Source: JAFDVL01 sp043736395 (GTDB lineage: Bacteria; Acidobacteriota; Blastocatellia; RBC074). From it: a DNA stretch of 6,159 nucleotides. The position numbers and the translations under genes are program-made. The notes under the pieces were generated by a model that ran no database searches, had not been told where the DNA came from, and worked only from the letters and a program-made list of their open reading frames with translations. The stretch covers positions 1 to 6,159 of the forward strand of contig JAYTCQ010000206.1 in NCBI GenBank assembly GCA_043736395.1, in the 5' to 3' direction. Of the stretch, positions 1 through 6,159 are shown piece by piece. Within the stretch, counting starts at the first letter, position 1; every line of letters starts with the position of its first letter.

Positions 1-113
1 GCAAAGTCGAATTGCTGAATCTGTGCGGCTGTATGGATAAAAAAGCGACGAATTATAAAGCTTATTTTTTGAAGGCGGATAATACGAAATGTAAGTACAA
101 GGGGAAGAAATAG
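1..113 (+). CDS. 3' end of a protein with a C-terminal GCxD-type cysteine motif (5'-partial)
   Basis: The frame that begins at base 3 is open from the window edge to the TAG at 111-113, giving 36 visible residues. These end in GCMDKKATNYKAYFLKAD followed by a CKYK stretch. The spacing of G-C-x-D, A-x-N-Y, D and C-x-Y resembles the short 'GCTDPTATNYNP...DDGSCxY' repeat found near the C-termini of many secreted or surface proteins; that comparison is from memory of the family. The tail is basic (KCKYKGKK). The start and any signal peptide lie outside the window, so the function of the whole protein cannot be told. The next gene begins 25 bp downstream on the same strand, so they may share a transcript. 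The frame could be open by chance over so short a distance, but the motif argues against that. Confidence 0.6.
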   Translation, partial: KVELLNLCGCMDKKATNYKAYFLKADNTKCKYKGKK

Positions 114-138
114 GAAGTGAATTAATCTCAGAAAGTAA

Positions 139-468
139 ATGAAGTTATTTGATTTTTTCAAATCAGGAAAACCCATTTCATCATCCGAAAAAATTCTTGG
201 GCGCTGGAAAATATTCAAATCAGAGGGCGAAGTATCGTATGAGAAAAGTTCTGTAATGGAATTTTTGAAGGATGGGAAATTAATTTACTCGTTCCAGCAA
301 GAGAACAAAACCGTGATCATGAATCTGGTTTACAAACTAGATGGCAACGTAATCATTTCAGATCAACCGTCATCTCCTCGTGAAGAACGAACAGAGTTTT
401 GCTTTGAAACAGATGATATTTTATTTCTGAGGTTTAATGATAACCAGTCTTGGTTCAGGCGTGAGTAG
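139..468 (+). CDS. Small hypothetical protein, possibly lipocalin-like fold
   Basis: This is a 109-residue protein that I do not recognise with certainty. The ATG is fixed by an in-frame TAA directly before it (136-138); a weak purine stretch (GAAAG, 131-135) lies just upstream and there is no strong ribosome binding site. After a short basic N-terminus (residues 1-18, no clear signal peptide) comes ILGRW (19-23), then alternating hydrophobic strands: MEFLKDGKLIYSF (40-52), VIMNLVYKLDGNVIIS (59-74) and a last strand pair around FCFETDDILFLRF (87-99). A GxW near the start followed by a 'F.DGKL.Y' strand and a run of beta strands is typical of small lipocalin-like beta-barrel domains; this is inference from pattern only. 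It lies 25 bp after the preceding partial gene and may be co-transcribed with it. Its 3' side faces the composite repeat element at 531-721. Confidence 0.7.
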   Translation: MKLFDFFKSGKPISSSEKILGRWKIFKSEGEVSYEKSSVMEFLKDGKLIYSFQQENKTVIMNLVYKLDGNVIISDQPSSPREERTEFCFETDDILFLRFNDNQSWFRRE

Positions 469-556
469 CTAGTAAAGGCAGAACTGATTTCAATTATAAA
501 TTAGCAATATTCGGCGAATTTACACTCTTCGCCGCCAACGGCGACCAACAATATAG

Positions 557-589
557 CCTATGGTGAAGGCGCTTCGCCGAAACCATAGG
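557..589. repeat. Hairpin 1 inside the composite element
   Basis: CCTATGGT (557-564) pairs with ACCATAGG (582-589). Inside, after a symmetric GAA/GAA internal loop, GGCG (568-571) pairs with CGCC (575-578) around a CTT loop. The first three bases also belong to the left outer arm of the 531-721 element. Confidence 0.75.
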
Positions 590-604
590 TCGTACATCAC
601 AATT

Positions 605-663
605 CAATCCGTCGCTGAAGGCGACCAACATTGCGGAGTTCGTCGCCTTCAGCGACGGGATTG
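605..663. repeat. Hairpin 2 inside the composite element (long near-perfect stem)
   Basis: CAATCC + GTCGCTGAAGGCGAC (605-625) is the reverse complement of 642-663 apart from one extra G in the right arm (657-659 has GGG). This gives a stem of 21 pairs with one bulge and a 16-nt loop (626-641). It is the strongest single hairpin in the window by eye. Confidence 0.85.
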
Positions 664-676
664 CTTTTATTGCTCT

Positions 677-695
677 CCCAGCGATTCTCGCTGGG
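677..695. repeat. Hairpin 3 inside the composite element
   Basis: CCCAGCGA (677-684) pairs perfectly with TCGCTGGG (688-695) around a TTC loop. Its right arm abuts and shares three bases with the right outer arm of the composite element. Confidence 0.75.
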
Positions 696-733
696 CTATA
701 ATGTTAGTCGCCGTTGGCGACAGGAGCAAAACA

Positions 734-1960
734 CTAAATCTGTTCCGTCACCCCATCCTGAAATTCTTGTACTTTACCTGTCGCACCAAACGCTTTCAGC
801 AACAAACAAGTAAACGCCAACCCGGTACAACACGCCATCACTCCGACCATTGGAATCGCCGTACCGTTATGAAAATGGCTGACTAAAGCCGAAGCTGCCG
901 CGCCGAAAAACATCTGGAAAAATCCGATCATGGCTGATGCCGCTCCGGCATTTCGATCAAAGGGTGAGAGCGCCATCGCCGTCGTGTTCGGATGCAAAAT
1001 TCCCTGACAGGACATGTATAAAAATACCAGAAACACCGTGCCAAAAATTCCGGTAAAGCCGAGTGCTGTTCCGATCAATAAAATCAAAGCACAGGTCGCC
1101 TGGAAGCCAGCAACTGCGTACGTAATTTGTGAGCTATTAAATCGTCTCAGCAACAGGCGGCTGATCTGACTGCTGAAAATAAATCCAAAGGCAGTCGCGC
1201 CAAAAATCCATCCATAATGCGCTTCACTGATTCCGAAAAACTTAATGTAGACAAACGGCGAACCGCTGATATACGCGAACATCCCAGCGCTCGTGAATCC
1301 GCTGCATAAGGCGAATGCGAGGAACTGGGTATTCTTCAAAACACCAAAATATTCCATCACCGCTTTATCTGGTCGCAGCGAAATTGAATGATCGACTTCT
1401 TTGCTTTCTTTGAGAAAAAAGATAATTGACGCGCCTAAAAGAATTCCAAAAACTACCAGCGCAAAAAAAATGGATCGCCACCCCAGCCAGACTAAAAGCA
1501 TTCCGCCGACGGTGGGAGCTACGATAGGCGCGACTCCCATCACCAGCATCAAACTGGAAAGCGCTCCGGCAATTTCTGTGACGGGATAAACATCGCGGAT
1601 AATCGCGCGGACTGCCACCATCGAAGCGCATCCGCCCAGCGCTTGTAATAATCGCAGCGCAATTAGCCACTTCACATCAAAAGCAAACGCACAACCAAGA
1701 CTCGCGAACGTGTATAAAGTTACGCCAAACAGCAATGGTTTTTTTCTTCCCATTCGATCCAGAATTGGGCCGTAAAAAAGTTGTCCGAAACTGATCCCAA
1801 TAAAAAAACTGGTGAGCGATAATGTGACGTGGGAAATATCCGTCTGCAAATCCTCAGCAATAGCGGGAAAAGCAGGCAAATACATATCAATGCTGAAGGG
1901 AGCAATTGCTGCCATCGCTCCCAAAATTAAGATTACCGGATTGAATTTCTTGTTGTTCAT
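734..1960 (-). CDS. MFS multidrug efflux transporter, Bcr/CflA family
   Basis: A 408-residue inner-membrane protein with about 12 hydrophobic segments, the usual size of Bcr/CflA proton-drug antiporters (major facilitator superfamily, DHA1 group). Visible family marks: SIDMYLPAFP (23-32) in TM1; motif A GQLFYGPILDRMGRKKP (59-75) with Asp68, Arg69 and the GRKK turn between TM2 and TM3; RLLQALGG and RAIIRD (103-123) in the TM4 region; the motif C-like APTVGG...GWRSIF (148-165); and SGSPFVYI (232-239) in the second half. The ATG is fixed by an in-frame TAG 9 nt upstream; the ribosome binding site is weak. Known members export bicyclomycin, chloramphenicol or sulfonamides, but the substrate here cannot be read from sequence. 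It stands alone, divergent from the DUF4139 gene with 191 bp between them and convergent with the 109-residue gene. No regulator gene is adjacent. The reading frame is intact. Confidence 0.93.
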   Translation of the reverse strand: MNNKKFNPVILILGAMAAIAPFSIDMYLPAFPAIAEDLQTDISHVTLSLTSFFIGISFGQLFYGPILDRMGRKKPLLFGVTLYTFASLGCAFAFDVKWLIALRLLQALGGCASMVAVRAIIRDVYPVTEIAGALSSLMLVMGVAPIVAPTVGGMLLVWLGWRSIFFALVVFGILLGASIIFFLKESKEVDHSISLRPDKAVMEYFGVLKNTQFLAFALCSGFTSAGMFAYISGSPFVYIKFFGISEAHYGWIFGATAFGFIFSSQISRLLLRRFNSSQITYAVAGFQATCALILLIGTALGFTGIFGTVFLVFLYMSCQGILHPNTTAMALSPFDRNAGAASAMIGFFQMFFGAAASALVSHFHNGTAIPMVGVMACCTGLAFTCLLLKAFGATGKVQEFQDGVTEQI

Positions 1961-2035
1961 TTCTATCTACACCGTAAAACCAAAACATGAAAGTTACCAC
2001 AGAATGTCTGAAATCTTTTTCCATTTCCTGTTATG

Positions 2036-2054
2036 CTTGCATTAATTTTGCAAG
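2036..2054. promoter_or_regulatory. Palindrome in the divergent intergenic region (possible operator)
   Basis: CTTGCA (2036-2041) and TGCAAG (2049-2054) form a perfect 6-bp inverted repeat around TTAATTT. It sits about midway between the divergent starts of the efflux transporter and the DUF4139 gene, where a shared operator would be expected. No matching regulator gene and no convincing promoter can be tied to it. A chance palindrome of this size is possible. Confidence 0.25.
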
Positions 2055-2138
2055 TTCCGAGATTTGCCCCGTTCAGTATTCGAGAGGCGATTCCCCTTCG
2101 ACGCTTCCAATTTGACATTGAAAATAAAGTAACCAGAT

Positions 2139-2142
2139 GGAG
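2139..2142 (+). promoter_or_regulatory. Ribosome binding site that decides the DUF4139 start
   Basis: GGAG at 2139-2142, continued by AAAA, lies 9 nt before the ATG at 2152. An in-frame ATG at 2137 overlaps this motif and has no good ribosome binding site of its own, so the downstream ATG is preferred. That start also gives a cleaner signal peptide beginning MKKS. Confidence 0.6.
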
Positions 2143-2151
2143 AAAATTTCT

Positions 2152-3645
<1,494 letters not shown>

Positions 3646-3655
3646 TTAGGATTTT

Positions 3656-3733
3656 TTGACAGGATGAATAAGATTTCAGGATTTAAAAGCCGCAAGGTGC
3701 AAGAATCCTGAAAATCTTGTTCATTCTGTCGAA
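3656..3733. repeat. Long imperfect stem-loop after the DUF4139 gene
   Basis: The left arm 3656-3683 (starts TTGACAGGATGAATAAG, ends CAGGATT) pairs with the right arm 3704-3733 (starts AATCCTG, ends CTGTCGAA). The arms match across nearly their whole length with two single-base bulges, and the two other differences are both of the G-U type, so an RNA of the + strand could still pair there. The loop is about 20 nt. It starts 10 bp after the stop codon and is followed by a moderately T-rich stretch (ATATTTTCCGGATTTTTG), so it may end transcription of the DUF4139 gene. The AGGAT-type motif in both arms recalls dispersed intergenic repeats of several phyla (from memory). Confidence 0.75.
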
Positions 3734-3751
3734 TATTTTCCGGATTTTTGT

Positions 3752-3808
3752 AAAAAAGAATGGCTAAAAATAGAGCGGGCGAGCCCGTTAGGTCTCGCCC
3801 ATTTTAGC
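3752..3808 (-). terminator. Rho-independent-type terminator, minus strand
   Basis: Read on the minus strand, GCTAAAA (3808-3802) pairs with TTTTAGC (3769-3763). Inside it GGGCGAG (3800-3794 in + order CTCGCCC) pairs with CTCGCCC (3783-3777) around a 10-nt loop, with an asymmetric internal loop between the two stems. The stem is followed after CA by the T-rich run TTCTTTTTT (3760-3752). On the plus strand the same stem has no T run after it, so the signal is oriented for minus-strand transcription. It would end the candidate small RNA that starts near 3848. Confidence 0.65.
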
Positions 3809-3848
3809 AGCGTCCTCAGCCATTGGGGTATTTTAACCGCTGCTTGTT
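3752..3848 (-). ncRNA. Candidate small RNA (~97 nt) downstream of ligA
   Basis: A near-consensus promoter (3855-3882), a structured stretch and a terminator (3752-3808) lie in the right order on the minus strand, with no long reading frame. Counting 7 nt from the -10 box puts the start near 3848. The 5' part folds as AGCAGCG (3844-3838) with CGCTGCT (3812-3806) around a 25-nt loop. This hairpin shares three bases (3806-3808) with the terminator stem, so the two compete slightly. An 11-codon frame (3788-3823) lies inside, with no clear ribosome binding site. I do not recognise a known RNA family (not tRNA, tmRNA, or a riboswitch I can name). It is neither in ligA nor in the DUF4139 gene, whose 3' end it faces from the opposite strand. 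It could instead be part of a dispersed repeat with fortuitous promoter resemblance. Confidence 0.5.
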
Positions 3849-3854
3849 GCCACC

Positions 3855-3882
3855 ATTATACCAAACTTAAGTAAATTGCCAA
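3855..3882 (-). promoter_or_regulatory. Strong sigma-70-type promoter with extended -10, minus strand
   Basis: On the minus strand TTGGCA (3882-3877, five of six to TTGACA) and TATAAT (3860-3855, perfect) are separated by 16 bp, and TGG just before the -10 box gives the extended TGn motif. It points away from ligA, whose stop codon lies 68 bp upstream, and towards the DUF4139 gene end. There is no protein gene for it to serve; a hairpin and terminator follow within 100 bp. Confidence 0.6.
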
Positions 3883-3903
3883 TACGTTTTACAAAAATAA
3901 TTC

Positions 3904-3929
3904 ATTAAAAAATAAGAAACTTTTTTAAT
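3904..3929 (-). terminator. AT-only inverted repeat just after ligA (weak terminator candidate)
   Basis: ATTAAAAAA (3904-3912) and TTTTTTAAT (3921-3929) are perfect complements around an 8-nt loop, 20 bp beyond the ligA stop codon. Transcribed from the ligA side it gives a weak stem ending in a U run. The all-AT stem makes efficient termination doubtful. Confidence 0.35.
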
Positions 3930-3949
3930 ATCATAGTTTAGCATAGGTG

Positions 3950-6055
3950 TTATACAGATTCGTCTCCTAAACTGAGTAATTGATTTTCATCAATTACTTT
4001 AACTCCTAACTCAACTGCTTTGTCTAATTTTGATCCTGCTTCATCTCCAGCAACGACAAAATCTGTTTTTTTACTAACGCTCGAATTTACTCTCCCACCC
4101 CGCGCTTCAATGAAAGCCTTTGCAGTATCGCGCTTCAGCGTTGGCAACGTTCCGGTTAACACAAATTGTTTACCTTCAAATACACGTTTTATTAACGCTT
4201 CTTCTTCAGATTGTATAACCTCCATTAATACACCCGACGCCTTCAATCGTTGCAGGAGCAGCTGGTTTTTTTCATTTTCAAACCATTCCCGAATCGCCAG
4301 TGCCATTACCCCACCAACTTCAAAAACGTTTGACAATTCTTCAACAGAGGCCATTTTTAGTCGCTCGATGGATCCAAAATGTTTTGCCAGGAGTTGCGCT
4401 GTTCGATCTCCAACGTGGCGAATGTCTAACCCATGCAACAATCTGGCAAGTCCGGCTTGCTTGCTGGACTCGATTTGCGCTAACAAATTGTCGACAGATT
4501 TAGCTCCCATTTTTTCGAGTGCGATCAATTCATCGCGCCGTTCTGCCAAATGATATAAATCCGCGACATCGGAAATTAGCGGAGGCAATTCCATTAAATC
4601 GCCATTCTCAGAGGATGATTTTCGAACTGAAGTGAGTTGCTGCACTAATGATTCGCCCAGTCCCTCAATGCGCATCGCCCGACGTGCGGCAAAATATAAA
4701 ATTCTCTCACGGACTTTCGCCGGACAAATATCATTCGGGCAGCGAGTCACAGCTTCACTTTCAGGTCGTTGCAGCGGAGTCTGGCATTCAGGGCAATTTA
4801 CCGGGAAGATAATTTCCCTTTCTTCTCCGGTTCGACGTTCCGTGATGACTTTAATAACTTGCGGAATGATCTCTCCACTTTTTTCAATGAAAACATAATC
4901 GCCTAGTTTCACATCCAACCGTTTTATTTCATCGGCATTGTGGAGACTGGCGCGCACGACGGTCGTCCCTGCCAGCTGTACCGGTTCGAACACGGCGACC
5001 GGAGTAATCGCGCCTGTCCGACCCACTTGATAAATAACATCTATTAATTTTGTAGAAACCTGGCGCGCCGGAAATTTATAAGCAATTGCCCAGCGCGGAG
5101 ATTTTGAGCCGGAACCAATTTCTTCGCGGATGGCTGTTTGATTAACTTTAATCACAATGCCATCCGTTTCATAATTTAAATTATCGCGCTTCGTTTCCCA
5201 CTCGTTACAAAATTCGATGAGTTCTTCAATGTTTCGGCAAACGCAGCGATTTGGATTAACCTTGAATCCAGCGCTTTCCATCCATTGCAAAGATTCCTCG
5301 TGCGTCGAAAATGCTTCTTCGCCGGAGAAAAATAACTGGTAGCAAAAAATATCCAGCTTGCGTTCAGCCACAATGGATGAATCCAATTGCCGCATCGTCC
5401 CTGAAGCCGCATTGCGCGGATTGGCGTACGTTGGCAGCCCTTGTTCAGAGCGTTCACGATTCATTTGTGCAAAGGATTCGTGCGGCAAATAAACTTCGCC
5501 TCGCACTTCAATTTCTTTCGGTAAAATCACTTTCGGTTTTTCATCGAACAATGAAACCTGAGATTTTTTTGGGCTTGCCTCTTTTATTTTCAATGGAATT
5601 GAGCGAATGGTGCGGACGTTATTCGTAACGGATTCGCCGCGCACTCCGTCTCCGCGCGTGACGCCCTGTTTGAGAAAACCGTTTTCGTAAATCAGCGAAA
5701 TACTCAAACCGTCAATTTTTAACTCTGCAACAAAATCATAAGGGCGCCCACCCGCCAGTTTTTCACAACGTTTTGCCCATTCCTGCAAATCTTCGATATT
5801 ATAACTATTATCCAATGAGAGCATCGGTCGCTGATGAACGTATTCGGTGAAGCCTTCGGCAGGTTGACCGGAAACACGTTGCGTCGGGCTGTCAGGAGTA
5901 ATTAAATCGGGATTTTCGGATTCGAGTTCTCGCAATTTTTTCAGCAGTGCATCGTACTCTACATCAGCGACGATGGGATCATTCAACACATAATAGCGAT
6001 AATCAAAATCCTGAAGTTGGGTTCGAAGCTGGGAGATTTCTTCTACTATTGTCAT
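3950..6055 (-). CDS. ligA: NAD+-dependent DNA ligase LigA
   Basis: A 701-residue protein from the ATG at 6055; the TTG just before it (6058) is a possible alternative start. LigA seals nicks in duplex DNA during replication and repair using NAD+. All domains are present in order: Ia with YRYYVLNDPIVADVEYD (19-35); SLDN (80-83); the adenylation site AELKIDG with Lys113; TRGDGVRGE (134-142); EVRGEVY (183-189); TDGIVIKV (297-304); PRWAIAYKFPA (320-330); the OB fold from VGRTGAITPVA (344-354); a four-Cys zinc finger at 421, 424, 439 and 444; helix-hairpin-helix repeats including LLHGLDIRHVG (539-549); and a C-terminal BRCT domain (about 625-697, LTGTLPTLKRD, GGRV). It is longer than E. coli LigA (671), mainly through stretches near residues 160-181 and 475-496. 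All catalytic landmarks look intact. It is a single gene with its own -10 box upstream. Confidence 0.98.
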   Translation of the reverse strand: MTIVEEISQLRTQLQDFDYRYYVLNDPIVADVEYDALLKKLRELESENPDLITPDSPTQRVSGQPAEGFTEYVHQRPMLSLDNSYNIEDLQEWAKRCEKLAGGRPYDFVAELKIDGLSISLIYENGFLKQGVTRGDGVRGESVTNNVRTIRSIPLKIKEASPKKSQVSLFDEKPKVILPKEIEVRGEVYLPHESFAQMNRERSEQGLPTYANPRNAASGTMRQLDSSIVAERKLDIFCYQLFFSGEEAFSTHEESLQWMESAGFKVNPNRCVCRNIEELIEFCNEWETKRDNLNYETDGIVIKVNQTAIREEIGSGSKSPRWAIAYKFPARQVSTKLIDVIYQVGRTGAITPVAVFEPVQLAGTTVVRASLHNADEIKRLDVKLGDYVFIEKSGEIIPQVIKVITERRTGEEREIIFPVNCPECQTPLQRPESEAVTRCPNDICPAKVRERILYFAARRAMRIEGLGESLVQQLTSVRKSSSENGDLMELPPLISDVADLYHLAERRDELIALEKMGAKSVDNLLAQIESSKQAGLARLLHGLDIRHVGDRTAQLLAKHFGSIERLKMASVEELSNVFEVGGVMALAIREWFENEKNQLLLQRLKASGVLMEVIQSEEEALIKRVFEGKQFVLTGTLPTLKRDTAKAFIEARGGRVNSSVSKKTDFVVAGDEAGSKLDKAVELGVKVIDENQLLSLGDESV

Positions 6056-6064
6056 CAACGAATA

Positions 6065-6070
6065 TCCTTT
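6065..6070 (-). promoter_or_regulatory. ligA ribosome binding site
   Basis: AAAGGA on the minus strand ends 9 nt before the ATG at 6055 and 6 nt before the TTG at 6058. Both spacings are workable, so the start is left open between the two; ATG is preferred as the commoner codon. Confidence 0.6.
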
Positions 6071-6091
6071 GGGAATTTACTGGCTGCGTTG

Positions 6092-6097
6092 ATTATA
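6092..6097 (-). promoter_or_regulatory. Probable -10 box of the ligA promoter
   Basis: A perfect TATAAT on the minus strand lies 36 bp upstream of the ligA ATG. The -35 region at the right distance (TTTCGT, near 6120-6115) is a poor match, so the promoter rests mainly on the -10 box and its position. Confidence 0.45.
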
Positions 6098-6159
6098 AAA
6101 GAAATTGCGGGAGAACGAAAAAAGATTTAGCAACGTAGCGCAATCCAGCCATGGTTGCG

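Larger units (their letters stand above)
531..721. repeat. Composite inverted-repeat element (REP/BIME-like) between convergent genes
   Basis: The outer arms, 531-559 and 693-721, pair over 29 positions with 25 Watson-Crick pairs, one G-T and three mismatches. The core of the left arm, CGCCAACGGCGAC (533-545), is matched perfectly by GTCGCCGTTGGCG (707-719). Between the arms lie three further hairpins at 557-589, 605-663 and 677-695. The string GGCGACCAACA occurs twice in direct orientation (540-550 and 620-630). The element fills most of the 265-bp gap between two convergent genes and ends 12 bp from the transporter stop codon, a place typical of REP/BIME or MITE-like intergenic repeats. It has no protein of its own; open frames across it are by-products of its GC-rich arms. 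It may also act as a bidirectional transcription barrier. Whether further copies exist in the genome cannot be seen here. Confidence 0.75.

Noticed and set aside
531..721. CRISPR array
   Set aside because: The repeated strings are inverted and unevenly spaced hairpin arms, with no set of equal direct repeats and spacers.
560..886. Plus-strand reading frames of 108 and 60 codons starting in the repeat element
   Set aside because: They begin inside the hairpin arms and run antisense into the transporter's coding end; the composition is that of translated GC-rich repeats and there is no ribosome binding site.
2112..2117. Perfect TTGACA before the DUF4139 gene as a -35 box
   Set aside because: No -10-like sequence lies 16-18 bp downstream; that position falls on the ribosome binding site and start region.
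3752..3848. tRNA or tmRNA in the ligA downstream gap
   Set aside because: No acceptor stem, T-loop (TTCGA) or CCA-type end can be made, and the short internal frame does not resemble a tmRNA tag ending in Ala-Ala.
4020..4553. 177-codon plus-strand frame within ligA
   Set aside because: It is entirely antisense to conserved LigA coding sequence (zinc finger/HhH/BRCT part) and is Ser/Pro-rich with no recognisable motif; a shadow frame.
6127..6159. Minus-strand open frame ending in a TAA at 6127-6129 as the end of a gene upstream of ligA
   Set aside because: Only ten codons are visible (RNHGWIALRC), no motif is seen, and another frame over the same bases is equally open; GCAAC/GTTGC arms here suggest repeat sequence cut by the window edge.

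Overview
The window holds three full-length protein genes that can be identified by family, one small gene of unknown function, the 3' end of a gene that starts outside the window, and three intergenic stretches rich in inverted repeats. The base composition leans AT. The exported DUF4139-type protein has a classical signal peptide, which suggests a Gram-negative-type bacterium. An acidobacterium (Blastocatellia-like) is my best guess from the mix of DUF4139 protein, long LigA and dispersed hairpin repeats, but nothing here proves it; no rRNA or other phylogenetic marker is present apart from ligA.

Layout. Positions 1-113 (+) are the C-terminus of a protein ending in a Cys-containing 'GCxD..A.NY...C.Y' repeat-like motif. 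It is followed after 25 bp by a 109-codon gene (139-468, +), perhaps in the same transcript. Positions 469-733 separate this gene from a convergent Bcr/CflA-type drug efflux transporter (734-1960, -). This gap contains a composite inverted-repeat element at 531-721: three hairpins enclosed by a 29-bp outer inverted repeat. A 191-bp divergent intergenic region (1961-2151) leads to the DUF4139 gene (2152-3645, +). Positions 3646-3949 lie between this gene and the convergent ligA (3950-6055, -). They hold a long stem-loop (3656-3733), then on the minus strand a near-consensus extended -10 promoter (3855-3882), about 97 nt of hairpin-forming sequence and a Rho-independent-type terminator (3752-3808). 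Together these look like an unannotated small RNA gene. The last ~100 bp carry the ligA ribosome binding site and a consensus -10 box.

Nothing indicates that the protein genes work together. LigA is core replication and repair, the transporter is a stand-alone efflux pump, and the DUF4139 protein is exported and of unknown function. The new-looking material is in the gaps: the candidate small RNA downstream of ligA and the composite hairpin element between the two convergent genes at 531-721. I found no sign of a defence system, prophage, CRISPR array, IS element or biosynthetic cluster.
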